Shown here: piece by piece, positions 27,441 through 38,323 of the stretch
How the letters are laid out: the number at the start of each line of letters is the position of its first letter
Numbering within the stretch: the first letter of the stretch is position 1
Source of the DNA: Gammaproteobacteria bacterium
GTDB taxonomy: Bacteria; Pseudomonadota; Gammaproteobacteria; Steroidobacterales; Steroidobacteraceae
Length of the DNA: 64,000 nt
Assembly: GCA_025350055.1 (NCBI GenBank)
Contig: JANXYK010000066.1
Coordinates: 1 to 64,000, forward strand
Direction: 5' to 3'
Position numbers and translations under genes: made by a program
Notes under the pieces: model-generated
Databases searched by the model: none
Seen by the model: only the letters and a program-made list of their open reading frames with translations
Told to the model about the DNA's origin: nothing

Positions 27441-29028
27441 GCCGGCGCCCGTAGCAGCAGCCCCAGCGCTGCAAGTGCGGTCGCTGAGCAAGCGCTTCGG
27501 TGGCGTCGCTGCCATCGACGCGCTCGATCTCGAGGTGCGCGCGGGCGAAGCCCTCGGCGTGATCGGCCCGAATGGCGCGGGCAAGAGCACGCTGGTCAAC
27601 CTGATCAGCGGTGCATTGCTGCCCGATGCCGGCGCGCTGCTGCTGCATGGGGAAGAGATCACGACACTGCGCGCCGATGCCCGCGCGCGCCTGGGCATCG
27701 GCCGCACTTACCAGATACCGCGTCCATTCGCGCGCATGAGCGTGCGCGAGAATCTGGCGCTGGCCGCGCGTCACGCCTACACGGGCACGGAATCGCCACA
27801 GGCGCCGCAGCCGATCGCAGGGCGCTGCGAGCAGATCCTGGAGCGCACCGGTCTTGCCGATGTCGCCGACACCGCCGCGGGTGAACTGCCACTGCTGCGG
27901 CGCAAGCGACTGGAATTGGCGCGGGCGTTGGCGCTGCGGCCGCGCCTGCTGTTGCTCGATGAGATCGGCGCGGGCCTGATCGAGACGGAAACGCGGGCAC
28001 TGATCAAGCTGATCATCGAGCTGCACCGAGAGATCGGCACCATCGTGCTGATCGAGCATGTGATGGACGTGATCACGGCCTGCTGCGAGCGCACCGCGGT
28101 ACTCGCTTCCGGAAAACTGCTATGCGTTGGTGCGACGCGCGCAGTGCTGGCCGATGCGCAGGTGGCGGCTGTGTACCTCGGAACCAGCGAGGCTACGCAG
28201 GATGCAGCGCCCGCAGACAGGGCGCCGCCACGGGTGTCGCAGTCGACGCCTGGAGCGGTGTCACGGCCGGCACCACACTCGGCCCCGGCTCCGGCTTCGG
28301 CGCTACTGGCCGTGCGCGCGATCGAAGTGCATTACGGCGGAGTGCGCGTGCTGCGCAAAGTCAGCATCAACGTTCAGCACGGCGAATGTGTGGCCCTGCT
28401 GGGTGCCAATGGTGCCGGCAAGACCACATTGGCAAGGGCGATCAGCGGCGCGGTGCCGCTGGCAGGCGGGGCGATCGAATTTGCGGGTGTAGCACTTGCC
28501 GGGCTCGCACCTGAGCGCGTCACCGCACTCGGCATCGCGCACTGCATGGAGGGCCGCAGGATCTTCAGCAGCCTGACGGTTGAGGATAACCTGCTGCTGG
28601 CCCTGCCGCGCATGGCACAGCGCGCAGCCGCCGAGCGCTTGCATCGGGTTTACCAGATGTTTCCGGCGCTGTACGAACGACGCGACCGGGTGGGCACAGC
28701 GATGTCCGGAGGCCAACAACAGATGCTGGCTATCGCGCGCGCGCTGATGTCACAACCGCGACTGTTGATCTTCGATGAGATCTCGCTTGGCCTGGCGCCG
28801 ATCGCGGTTGAAAGCCTGTATCAGTCGCTGGCAGGCATTCGCGCCGCAGGCGTCGCGATGCTGATCGTCGAGCAGAACATCCAGCGCGGTTTGCAGCTCG
28901 CCGACCGCGCCTATGTGCTGGCACACGGTGAGGTGCGGCTCAGCGGCACTCCAGGGGAAATCCGCAACTCCCAGGAACTGCGCGCCCTGTACGTGGGCGA
29001 GGATGCCGCAACCCAGGACGCGACATAG
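27433..29028 (+). CDS. livGF: fused LivG-LivF ATPase of ABC importer
   Basis: A 531-residue protein joining two ATPases that are normally separate. The LivG-like half (about 12-255) has Walker A GPNGAGKST near residue 44 and Walker B LLLLDEIGAGL, but its signature is degenerate (LPLLRRKRLELARAL where LSYGQQR-type sequence is usual). An Ala/Pro-rich linker of about 45 residues follows. The LivF-like half (about 295-525) is canonical: GANGAGKTT, MSGGQQQMLAIARAL, LLIFDEISLGLAP. It powers the LivHM channel. One intact and one weak signature site suggest asymmetric ATP hydrolysis; this is inference. Confidence 0.9.
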   Translation: MAEPAPVAAAPALQVRSLSKRFGGVAAIDALDLEVRAGEALGVIGPNGAGKSTLVNLISGALLPDAGALLLHGEEITTLRADARARLGIGRTYQIPRPFARMSVRENLALAARHAYTGTESPQAPQPIAGRCEQILERTGLADVADTAAGELPLLRRKRLELARALALRPRLLLLDEIGAGLIETETRALIKLIIELHREIGTIVLIEHVMDVITACCERTAVLASGKLLCVGATRAVLADAQVAAVYLGTSEATQDAAPADRAPPRVSQSTPGAVSRPAPHSAPAPASALLAVRAIEVHYGGVRVLRKVSINVQHGECVALLGANGAGKTTLARAISGAVPLAGGAIEFAGVALAGLAPERVTALGIAHCMEGRRIFSSLTVEDNLLLALPRMAQRAAAERLHRVYQMFPALYERRDRVGTAMSGGQQQMLAIARALMSQPRLLIFDEISLGLAPIAVESLYQSLAGIRAAGVAMLIVEQNIQRGLQLADRAYVLAHGEVRLSGTPGEIRNSQELRALYVGEDAATQDAT

Positions 29029-29341
29029 ATTCAGTTACGGGGCAGGGCCCGCATTGTCGCCAGCTCGCCAGCAGGCTCGGGTACGAAGCAATCGAATCAT
29101 GGATGCCGCATCGCCGGCGTCAGCGGCCCGAGCTTTTCAGTCGCACAGTGTAGCGGACCCGATCGAGAGCCTGATGGGCAGCGCAATCAAGCTCACGCGC
29201 GCGAAGTGCGCGGTGCGGCCATCGATCCGGTCGCCACCTACCGTGCCAGTGGTTGTCGTGCGGCCTGCCCCAGGCGACGGCCGCCGGTAGCTCCGATGGT
29301 GGTATCGTGTAGTCGACTGACACTCGCGCCGGACGGTTTTC
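29029..29341. other. 313-bp intergenic stretch, no gene recognised
   Basis: Between the importer ATPase stop and the FMN oxidase start. Short open frames exist on both strands but resemble no family, and I see no clear hairpin followed by a T-run. It probably holds the end of the importer transcript and the promoter for the downstream gene. Confidence 0.5.
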
Positions 29342-30478
29342 ATGACGGTCATAAACAGCATTGCCGATTTTCGCGAGCTGGCGCGCCGCCGCATTCCGCG
29401 CGCGATCTTCGACTACGCCGACCGCGGCTCCTACGACGAGATCACTCTGCGCCGCAATCGCGCCGAACTCGATGCCGTGCGACTGCGCCAGCGGGTGATG
29501 GTCGATGTCGCGCGGCGCTCGCTGGCTACCACGCTGGCGGGGCAGACGAGCTCCATGCCGCTGGGCATCGCGCCCACGGGCCTGACCGGACTGTTTCATG
29601 CGGATGGTGAAATTCATGGCCTGCGCGCCGCCAGTGCGGCGGGCATTCCGTTCTGCCTCAGCACGCTGTCGATTTGTTCGATCGAAGATCTGCATGCGGC
29701 AACGAAGCTGCCTTTCTGGTTCCAGCTCTACCTGATGCGCGATCGCGCCTTCAATGCCGAGCTGATCGAGCGCGCGCGCGCCGCGGCTTGCCCAGTGTTG
29801 GTGCTGACGCTCGACTTGCAGGTGATGGGTGTACGCCGGCGCGATGCCAAGAACGGTCTGAGCGTGCCGCCGAAGCTCACGATGCGGAACCTGATCGATG
29901 TGCTGTGCAGACCGCGCTGGGTCGCCGGTATGCTCAGTACCCGGCGTCACAGTTTCGGCAATCTTGAAGGCCGCATGTCGGTCGGCACCGGCATGCGCAA
30001 TCTGTCGGAGTGGATCGCGGGGCAGTTCGATGCCAGCGCCACCTGGAAGGACGCCGCCTGGGTGCGCGAGCGCTGGCCGGGAAAACTCGTGCTCAAGGGC
30101 GTGCTCGATGCCAGCGATGCGCGTGAAGCCGTGGCCATCGGCGCCGATGCCGTGGTGGTCTCGAATCATGGCGGGCGCCAGCTCGACGGTGCCACCTCGT
30201 CGATCGATGCCTTGCCGGAAGTGGCGGAAGCGCTGAAGGGCCGCTGCGAAGTGCTGTTTGACGGCGGGGTCGTCAGTGGCCAGGACATCCTCAAGGCGGT
30301 GGCGCTCGGTGCCCGCGGTTGCCTGATCGGCAAGGCCTTCCTGTATGCGCTCGCCGCGCGCGGTGGTGCCGGTGTCGCGCAGGCCATCAACATTATCCGC
30401 AGTGAGCTCGATGTGAGTCTCGCATTGACCGGTATTACCGATATCCAGTCCGTGGACGCAGGCGTGATCCGCCGCTAG
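29342..30478 (+). CDS. FMN-dependent alpha-hydroxy-acid dehydrogenase/oxidase (LldD/glycolate oxidase family)
   Basis: A 378-residue TIM-barrel flavoenzyme. Family hallmarks: PRAIFDYADRGSYDE near residues 19-33, MPLGIAPTGL, WFQLYLMRDR with the catalytic-site Tyr, the FMN-binding Lys in KLVLKGVLDASDA, and the active-site His/Arg in VSNHGGRQLDGA, followed by LFDGGVVSGQDILKA. It oxidises a 2-hydroxy acid (lactate, glycolate, mandelate or a relative) to the 2-oxo acid. Substrate not resolved. It stands alone 313 bp after the importer operon, which might carry its substrate. Confidence 0.9.
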   Translation: MTVINSIADFRELARRRIPRAIFDYADRGSYDEITLRRNRAELDAVRLRQRVMVDVARRSLATTLAGQTSSMPLGIAPTGLTGLFHADGEIHGLRAASAAGIPFCLSTLSICSIEDLHAATKLPFWFQLYLMRDRAFNAELIERARAAACPVLVLTLDLQVMGVRRRDAKNGLSVPPKLTMRNLIDVLCRPRWVAGMLSTRRHSFGNLEGRMSVGTGMRNLSEWIAGQFDASATWKDAAWVRERWPGKLVLKGVLDASDAREAVAIGADAVVVSNHGGRQLDGATSSIDALPEVAEALKGRCEVLFDGGVVSGQDILKAVALGARGCLIGKAFLYALAARGGAGVAQAINIIRSELDVSLALTGITDIQSVDAGVIRR

Positions 30479-30513
30479 CGTCGATCGCTCGCGAGCAACT
30501 TTGGGGGAAGACG

Positions 30514-32248
<1,735 letters not shown>

Positions 32249-32310
32249 ATGATCGAAACTGAAAAATCATGATCATTTTGGTTCCGGGCCGGTACTGACA
32301 GGAGAAAGCG

Positions 32311-33486
32311 ATGGAAGAGGTGGTAATCGTTGCGGCCCTGCGTACGGCCGTCGGCAAGTTCGGCGGTAGCATTGCCAAAGTGGCGGCATCCGACCTGGGC
32401 GCGCAGGTGATCAAGGCGCTGCTCGCTAAAACCGGCATCCCCGGGGGCGAAGTCTCCGAAGTGTTGATGGGCCAGGTGCTGACAGCCGGTTGCGGCCAGA
32501 ACCCGGCGCGCCAGGCCTCGCTCCGCGCCGGCATTCCCGATGCCGTACCGGCGATGACGGTGGGCAAGGTCTGCGGCAGCGGCCTCAAGGCCACGCACCT
32601 CGCGGCACAGGCCATCCGCTGCGGCGATGCGCAGATCGTGATCGCCGGCGGCCAGGAGAACATGAGCGCTTCGCCGCACGTGTTGGCCGGCTCGCGCGAC
32701 GGCTTTCGCATGGGCGATGCCAAGCTCATCGACAGCATGATCGTCGACGGGCTCTGGGACGTGTACAACAACTACCACATGGGCATTACGGCGGAAAACG
32801 TCGCCACGAAGTACGGCATCACGCGGCGCGAACAGGACGAATTCGCAGCAGCCTCGCAGCAGAAAGCCGAGGCCGCGCAGAAGGCCGGGCGCTTCAAGGG
32901 CGAGATCGTGCCGGTCGAAATGGCCTCGAAGAAGGGCACCACGGTATTCGACAGCGATGAGTACATCCGCCTCGGCGCCACCGCCGAGGCCCTGGGTGAA
33001 CTGAGGCCAGCCTTCAACAAGGAAGGCAGCGTGACTGCAGGCAACGCTTCGGGTATCAACGATGGCGCTGCCGCGGTGGTGATGATGTCGGCCAGCAAGG
33101 CGCGCGAGCTCAAGCTCACGCCGCTGGTGCGCGTGAAGGCCTACTCCTCGGCGGGCGTTGACCCCAAGATCATGGGCATGGGTCCGGTGCCGGCCAGCGA
33201 GCTGTGCCTGCGCAAGGCCGGCTGGAGCGCCGCCGATCTCGACCTGATGGAGATCAACGAAGCCTTTGCTGCGCAGGCCATCGCGGTCAACAAGCAGATG
33301 GGCTGGGATACCAGCAAGATCAACGTGAATGGCGGGGCGATCGCCCTCGGTCATCCGATCGGCGCCTCGGGTTGCCGCATACTGGTGACGCTGATTCATG
33401 AGATGCTGCGCCGTGACGCGCACAAAGGGCTGGCGAGCCTGTGCATCGGCGGCGGCATGGGTGTGGCCCTGGCTGTGGAACGTTGA
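32311..33486 (+). CDS. phaA: acetyl-CoA C-acetyltransferase (beta-ketothiolase)
   Basis: A 391-residue biosynthetic-type thiolase that condenses two acetyl-CoA to acetoacetyl-CoA (or cleaves it). The nucleophilic Cys lies in [11 protein letters not shown] near residue 88; INEAFAAQ, the His in [14 protein letters not shown], and the second catalytic Cys in [11 protein letters not shown] are all present. Ribosome binding site AGGAG precedes the ATG. phaB follows after 38 bp, so the pair supplies 3-hydroxybutyryl-CoA for polyhydroxybutyrate. No PHA synthase gene is in the window. Confidence 0.94.
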   Translation: MEEVVIVAALRTAVGKFGGSIAKVAASDLGAQVIKALLAKTGIPGGEVSEVLMGQVLTAGCGQNPARQASLRAGIPDAVPAMTVGKVCGSGLKATHLAAQAIRCGDAQIVIAGGQENMSASPHVLAGSRDGFRMGDAKLIDSMIVDGLWDVYNNYHMGITAENVATKYGITRREQDEFAAASQQKAEAAQKAGRFKGEIVPVEMASKKGTTVFDSDEYIRLGATAEALGELRPAFNKEGSVTAGNASGINDGAAAVVMMSASKARELKLTPLVRVKAYSSAGVDPKIMGMGPVPASELCLRKAGWSAADLDLMEINEAFAAQAIAVNKQMGWDTSKINVNGGAIALGHPIGASGCRILVTLIHEMLRRDAHKGLASLCIGGGMGVALAVER

Positions 33487-33524
33487 GAGCGGATCAATAA
33501 AACAAACCAAGGGGTGGAGTGCTC

Positions 33525-34274
33525 ATGTCAGCGACAAAACGCGTAGCTCTGGTCACGGGCGGAATGGGCGGCCTCGGCGAGGCCATCTGCATCAAGCTCG
33601 CCATGCTCGGTCACACGGTGGTGAGCACCTATTCACCCGGCAATGCCAAGGCGCAGGAATGGCAGGCGGGCATGCGCGTGCAGGGCTATGACATCAAGGC
33701 CTACCCCTGCGATGTCACCGACTGGAATTCCTGCGTCGCCTGCGTGGCGAAGGTGGCGGCCGAAGTGGGGCCGGTGGATGTGCTGGTCAACAATGCCGGC
33801 ATCACGCGCGACATGACCTTCAAGAAGATGGATCGCGTCAACTGGGATGCCGTGATTCACACCAACCTCGATTCCTGCTTCAACATGACCAAGCAGGTGG
33901 CCGACGGCATGGTCGATCGCAACTGGGGTCGCATCATCAACATCTCCTCGGTCAACGGCCAGAAGGGCGCTTTTGGCCAGACCAACTATTCGGCGGCCAA
34001 GGCCGGCATGCACGGTTTCACCAAGGCGCTGTCGCTCGAAGTGGCACGCAAGGGCGTCACGGTGAACACCATCTCGCCGGGTTACATCGGCACCCAGATG
34101 GTGATGGCGATTCCGAAGGAAGTGCTCGACAGCAAGATCATCCCGCAGATTCCGATGGGGCGACTGGGCAAGCCCGAGGAAGTGGCGGGTCTGGTGGCCT
34201 ATCTTTCCAGCGAAGAAGCGGCTTTCGTCACCGGCGCGAACATCGCGATCAACGGCGGCCAACACATGCAGTGA
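33525..34274 (+). CDS. phaB: acetoacetyl-CoA reductase
   Basis: A 249-residue short-chain dehydrogenase. NAD(P)-binding VTGGMGGLGEAI near residues 11-22, LVNNAGITRDMTF, catalytic Ser in NISSVNGQKG and Tyr-xxx-Lys in TNYSAAKAG are all present. NGQKGAFGQTNYSAAKAG is the PhaB-type active-site stretch. The start ATG at 33525 has GGAG 5 bases ahead; the in-frame GTG at 33519 overlaps that site. It reduces acetoacetyl-CoA to (R)-3-hydroxybutyryl-CoA with NADPH. It converges on cysH. Confidence 0.94.
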   Translation: MSATKRVALVTGGMGGLGEAICIKLAMLGHTVVSTYSPGNAKAQEWQAGMRVQGYDIKAYPCDVTDWNSCVACVAKVAAEVGPVDVLVNNAGITRDMTFKKMDRVNWDAVIHTNLDSCFNMTKQVADGMVDRNWGRIINISSVNGQKGAFGQTNYSAAKAGMHGFTKALSLEVARKGVTVNTISPGYIGTQMVMAIPKEVLDSKIIPQIPMGRLGKPEEVAGLVAYLSSEEAAFVTGANIAINGGQHMQ

Positions 34275-34326
34275 CGCCCGTTGGCGCCTGCTGCGCAGTG
34301 CAGCGCGCGTCCGTGCGCGCACGGGC

Positions 34327-35064
34327 TCACAGATCGCTGAGCGTGCTGGGCGGCGTGCGCGGCTGCAGTCCGCACTCGCGCGATGCCGCCGATTCCCACC
34401 ACCAGCGACCGGCGCGCTCATCCTGCCCGGGCTCAACAGCGCGCGTGCAGGGCTCGCAGCCGATGCTCGGGTAGCCGAAATCGTGCAGCGGGTTGTAGGG
34501 CAGCTGGTAGGTGCGCACGTAGGCCCAGATTTCCTGGATCGTCCACGGCAATAGCGGGCTGACCTTGTAGATACCGTAGCGGCTGTCCATGTCGATGGCG
34601 CGATTCGTGGCGCGTGCCTCGGATTGTTCATGTCGCACACCGGTCACCCAGGCGCCATAGCCTGCGACGGCGCGACGGAACGGTTCCACCTTGCGGATGT
34701 GACAACAGCGCTGGCGCAACTCCAGGCTGCTGTAGAAACCGTTGATGCCGTGATCGGCCACATAGTTCTGCAAGGCCTGCGCGTCGGGGTACATCACGCG
34801 GATCGCGCGCTGGTAACGCCGGCTCAGGCGCTCGAGCAGTTCCAGCGTGGATTCCGGCAGGCGCCCGGTGTCGACCGTGAAGATGTCGATCGGCAGTCCG
34901 TTGGCGCAGATCAGGTCGATCAGCACCACGGCCTCGACGCCCAGGCTGGCCGAGTAGATCACGCGTCCGTAGCGCGCAACGGCTTCGCGCAGCAATTTGA
35001 CCGAGTCCGCCGCCTGGTCGGATGGAAAGGCGGTATCCGGGGGTGGGGCGGGCAGCTCGGTCAC
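34327..35064 (-). CDS. cysH: APS reductase-type CysH (4Fe-4S)
   Basis: A protein of about 245 residues, reductive sulfate assimilation (adenylyl sulfate to sulfite, thioredoxin-dependent). YSASLGVEAVVLIDL is the nucleotide loop. Two Cys pairs, CCHIRKVEPF and GCEPCTR, are the [4Fe-4S] ligands that mark the APS-specific branch and are absent from E. coli-type PAPS reductase. The catalytic Cys is in SRECGLQP near the C-terminus. The start is the GTG at 35064, 5 bp after the monooxygenase stop. A longer reading would overlap that gene. It pairs functionally with the sulfate importer at 15-19.5 kb. Confidence 0.9.
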   Translation of the reverse strand: MTELPAPPPDTAFPSDQAADSVKLLREAVARYGRVIYSASLGVEAVVLIDLICANGLPIDIFTVDTGRLPESTLELLERLSRRYQRAIRVMYPDAQALQNYVADHGINGFYSSLELRQRCCHIRKVEPFRRAVAGYGAWVTGVRHEQSEARATNRAIDMDSRYGIYKVSPLLPWTIQEIWAYVRTYQLPYNPLHDFGYPSIGCEPCTRAVEPGQDERAGRWWWESAASRECGLQPRTPPSTLSDL

Positions 35065-35069
35065 GATCG

Positions 35070-36182
35070 CTAGACGGGTTGCTGGAACAGCATGAAGATT
35101 CTCTTCAGCAATCCATCCGGATCGGCATCTGGAGTAGGGCGCTGTTCCCACTCACCCAGCTGTATCGACGCCTCGCCGATCGCGCGCGCGCGCTCGTAGC
35201 GGCGCTTCATGAAGGCTTCGAGCGTGGCCGGCAGGGCGGCGCCGCGCGCCAGTTCGTCGCCGAGAACCACGGCGTCTTCCACCGCCATCGCCGCACCCTG
35301 GCCCAGATGCGGGGTGGCCGAGTGCGCCGCATCGCCGATCAGCAGCACGCGATCGCGATACCAGGGTGAGGGCATGATCAATGCTTCGAGCGGGCGATAC
35401 ACGACCTGCGAGGAATCGGTGATCTGCGCGCGCAATGGCGGAATCAGTCCGCCGTAGCCATCGAGGCGTTCGCGGAACTGTTCCGCCAGTGTCGCCGGCG
35501 GCATCGTGGGATTGCCGGGCTCCGCCTGCACCTTGAACACGTAGAGCGTGTCGCGGGTCAGCGGAATGATGCCTGCCGTGCCACCGGGCTTGCCCTTGTA
35601 CATGTAGGCCCAGTCGAGATCCGCCGGCCGCGGGATGTTGTAGCGCCACACACCCTGGCCAGTGAACTTCGGCACGTGCTGCGGCCCAAAGACGCTGGCG
35701 CGCACCTTGGAATACACGCCGTCCGCGCCGATCACCAGGTCGTACTGACCCTCGGTGCCATCGGTGAAGCGCACGGTCGCGCCGCTGGGCGTGTTGATGA
35801 TTTCCGTGAAGCTGACGCCCAGGCGCAGGCGCACCTGGTTGGCGCGCACCGCATCGGTGAGCACTTTGTGCAGCGCCGGGCGCGTAAGCCCCAGGTCGCT
35901 GGGCAGGCCTGCGGCCAGAGCGGCGCCGGGTATCTCCGCCAGGATCTTGCCCGGCGGATTGCACAGGCGCAGTCCCTTGTATACAAATCCGGCGGCCACC
36001 GCCTGCTCGGCAACACCCAGGCTCGCCATCGCGCGCAGGAAATTGCCCTGCACCACGATGCCGACGTGATACACCTTCCAGTCGCGATTGATCTCGACGA
36101 TCTCGGGATCGAAGCCCTTGCGCTTGAGCGCAATTGCCGTCGACATGCCGCCGATGCCACCGCCGATGATCAGGATGTTCAC
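35070..36182 (-). CDS. FAD-dependent aromatic monooxygenase (PHBH-type)
   Basis: A 370-residue flavoprotein. It opens with the dinucleotide motif NILIIGGGIGGMSTAIALKRKG, has a mid-protein DLVIGADGVYSKVR (the DG motif) and the second FAD site VLLIGDAAHSATPHLGQGAAMAVEDA near residues 280-305. This class hydroxylates phenolic rings with NAD(P)H and O2. The GTG start lies in a GTGA overlap with the VOC dioxygenase stop; upstream extension would run into that gene. Next to a ring-cleavage enzyme, it likely converts a phenol to a catechol or hydroquinone-type substrate, which is inference. Confidence 0.88.
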   Translation of the reverse strand: MNILIIGGGIGGMSTAIALKRKGFDPEIVEINRDWKVYHVGIVVQGNFLRAMASLGVAEQAVAAGFVYKGLRLCNPPGKILAEIPGAALAAGLPSDLGLTRPALHKVLTDAVRANQVRLRLGVSFTEIINTPSGATVRFTDGTEGQYDLVIGADGVYSKVRASVFGPQHVPKFTGQGVWRYNIPRPADLDWAYMYKGKPGGTAGIIPLTRDTLYVFKVQAEPGNPTMPPATLAEQFRERLDGYGGLIPPLRAQITDSSQVVYRPLEALIMPSPWYRDRVLLIGDAAHSATPHLGQGAAMAVEDAVVLGDELARGAALPATLEAFMKRRYERARAIGEASIQLGEWEQRPTPDADPDGLLKRIFMLFQQPV

Positions 36183-37123
36183 GACGCGGCTCCCGGTGGT
36201 GGCGGTCCCGATGGCGCCCACTTCTCGCGATGCTGGAACAGGAACAATTGTGACGCGTCGGCACCCATCGGCGCCTCGCGCGGCACCCACCTGTCATCGT
36301 GCAGGTCCATGTCGGCGTCGTACTCGACGTGACAACCGAGCGGACTGTTGAAATACCAGAACCAGTTGGACCCCATTATGTGCCGGCCTGGCCCCCAGAA
36401 GGAACGATAACCCTTGTTGACGAAGCGCGTACCGGCCTGCATCACTTCGGTCGGTCCGCCCATGTGGAAAGTGAAATGCTCCACGCCTTTCATGAACGGC
36501 GGCGTCTGGATCAGGAACAGCGTGTGGTGATCTTCGGTGCCGGCCGGCCGCAGGAAGGGGCCCACGCCCTTGAAGCGATCGGTGCAGCGAAAACCGAGCC
36601 GGGCATAGAAGGCCTCCGCCTTGGTGGAGTCGGGCACGAAATACACCACATGCGAGAGCGTGCGCGGCCGCACCACGGCATCCTCGCTGACGGCGACCAC
36701 ATTCGCGGGGCGCTGGGCCGGCGCGCCTGGCGCGTTGACGGTCTCGGCCGGCAGATGCAGCGGCCGGCGGATCGTGACCTGGAAGCCGAGCACGAAACCC
36801 ATGTCGTCGCTGGTCTCGAGCGAGCCGTCGGGCAAGCGACGCACTTCGCGATCGCGCTTGAGCTCGGTGGCAATGGCATCGAGCGTGGCGGCATCGGCGA
36901 CGCCATAGAGGGTCTTGCGCAGCATGCTCGCGGTGCCCATTGCCGCTGGCAGGCTGGCATCGTCACGATGGGCGATCACGACTGCGGTGCCGTCGAGCGC
37001 TTCGAAGCGGCCGCCTCGGGCGCTGACATCGCGCGCCTGCAGGCCATAGTCGCCGAGGTACTGCACACAGCCCTCGACGTCGTCGACTCCAAACACCAGT
37101 GCATCGGGTCCGATGATATTCAT
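36179..37123 (-). CDS. VOC-superfamily extradiol dioxygenase-like protein
   Basis: A 314-residue two-module vicinal-oxygen-chelate protein. The C-terminal module starts LSHVVYFVPDSTKAEAFYARLGFR and carries likely metal ligands in that SHVVY His, in VEHFTFHMGG, and the Glu of GCHVEYDADM near residue 275, the classic H-H-E set of type I extradiol dioxygenases. The N-terminal module (about 1-130) is more diverged. Inferred role: ring cleavage of the product of the adjacent FAD monooxygenase. The ATG is followed closely by family sequence; the upstream alpha/beta hydrolase gene ends 36 bp away. Confidence 0.82.
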   Translation of the reverse strand: MNIIGPDALVFGVDDVEGCVQYLGDYGLQARDVSARGGRFEALDGTAVVIAHRDDASLPAAMGTASMLRKTLYGVADAATLDAIATELKRDREVRRLPDGSLETSDDMGFVLGFQVTIRRPLHLPAETVNAPGAPAQRPANVVAVSEDAVVRPRTLSHVVYFVPDSTKAEAFYARLGFRCTDRFKGVGPFLRPAGTEDHHTLFLIQTPPFMKGVEHFTFHMGGPTEVMQAGTRFVNKGYRSFWGPGRHIMGSNWFWYFNSPLGCHVEYDADMDLHDDRWVPREAPMGADASQLFLFQHREKWAPSGPPPPGAAS

Positions 37124-37159
37124 GGGGTGCTTACGGAAGATTCTGTAGTCATGGTTTGT

Positions 37160-38320
37160 TCAACGTGCGGTGCGTCCGCCCAGCGTCTCGGCGACCCAGT
37201 CGGCGATATAGGCGCCGGCGTTGGCGGGGTTGTCGAAGCTCGAATGCTGCACGCCGCCTTCACGCTCGGTGAAGATCTTCAGCTCGCGTCGCGGGCTGTT
37301 GACCAGCTGGTCGAAAGTGCGCTGCGCCCAGTGCAGCGGGATCTGCGAATCCTTCTCACCGTGCGTCACGAGGAAGGGCACGCGGATGCGCTCGAGGACG
37401 CCGTCCAGGTGCACGTTCTCGGCGATGCGCATGAACTCGTCGATATCGCGCGCACCCCACACCCACTGCACGTGGCTCCAGTAGTGAGGCACGGGAAAAC
37501 TGCCTTCCTTGGCGAGGCGCTGCTTCTGCACGTCGCGCCAGTCATGGTTCGCACCCCAGGCCACACCGCAGGCGAAGCGCGGCTCGAAGGCCACGGCGCG
37601 CGGGCAATAGTAGCCGCCCAGTGACACGCCTTCGCAGCCGATGCGGCGCGGGTCGACATCATTGCGTGTCTCCAGCCAGTCGACCACTTTGCTGGCCCAC
37701 ACCTCGCTGTTGTAGACCGCGCTCATGCCATGCAGACGCAGTGCTTCGCCGGTTCCGGGCTGGTCGATCATCAGCGATGACACGCCGCGGCTTGCAAGCC
37801 AGCGGGGCAGGCCGACGCGATATTTCATCTCCTTGGTGGAGTCGAGCCCATTGAGCTGCACCAGCAGCGGCGCGCGCCCGCTGACGCCTTCGGCGCGCAC
37901 ATACAGGCCGGAGATATGGGCCTTGCCGTAGGGGATTTCAACGCGCTCGCAGTTCTCGCCGGCGAGCCTGATGCCGCGCGCAAAGATTTCCAGGCAACGC
38001 TGATAGAGCGCCGCGCGCCCTTCGGCGCCATGCGCCTGCAGCCGCTCGGCGGTCAGGTAGTACGTGGCCGCGCGGCCATATTTGTCGCCGGCCGAGATCA
38101 TGCGACCACGTGACTCGTCTTCGGCCGCGAGCGCACACAATTTATCGGCCATCTGCGACCAGGTGTCGCGGAAGGCCTTGCTGCCCGCGGCATCCGGCTG
38201 TTGCGCGGCTTCCTGGAGCGGTGCGCACATGATTTCGATTTCGCCGATCCGTGCGCCCATCTCGATCGCGAGATCAACGGAGAGATTCCAGACGTAGTTG
38301 GTGGGGAAGTAGCGGAACAT
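37160..38320 (-). CDS. alpha/beta hydrolase, FrsA/DHPON-hydrolase-like (C-C hydrolase type)
   Basis: A 386-residue hydrolase with a helical N-terminal region of about 130 residues ahead of the alpha/beta core. PLLVQLNGLDSTKEM forms the oxyanion region, GVSLGGYY near residue 228 holds the nucleophile Ser, and FLVTHGEKDSQIP holds the acid, with a late His in GGVQHSSFDNP. This layout fits the DUF1100/2,6-dihydroxypseudooxynicotine hydrolase group, which cleaves C-C bonds next to aromatic or ketone groups. Inferred role: hydrolysing a ring-cleavage or acyl-phenol intermediate in this operon. Confidence 0.8.
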   Translation of the reverse strand: MFRYFPTNYVWNLSVDLAIEMGARIGEIEIMCAPLQEAAQQPDAAGSKAFRDTWSQMADKLCALAAEDESRGRMISAGDKYGRAATYYLTAERLQAHGAEGRAALYQRCLEIFARGIRLAGENCERVEIPYGKAHISGLYVRAEGVSGRAPLLVQLNGLDSTKEMKYRVGLPRWLASRGVSSLMIDQPGTGEALRLHGMSAVYNSEVWASKVVDWLETRNDVDPRRIGCEGVSLGGYYCPRAVAFEPRFACGVAWGANHDWRDVQKQRLAKEGSFPVPHYWSHVQWVWGARDIDEFMRIAENVHLDGVLERIRVPFLVTHGEKDSQIPLHWAQRTFDQLVNSPRRELKIFTEREGGVQHSSFDNPANAGAYIADWVAETLGGRTAR

Positions 38321-38323
38321 GGT

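Noticed and set aside
29029-29341. Small gene in the gap after livGF
   Set aside because: Short frames on both strands have no ribosome binding site or recognisable family, so I left the stretch as non-coding.
34311-34324. Palindrome CCGTGCGCGCACGG between phaB and cysH as a terminator
   Set aside because: It has no loop and no T-run; in GC-rich DNA this may be chance, so I did not list it as a terminator.
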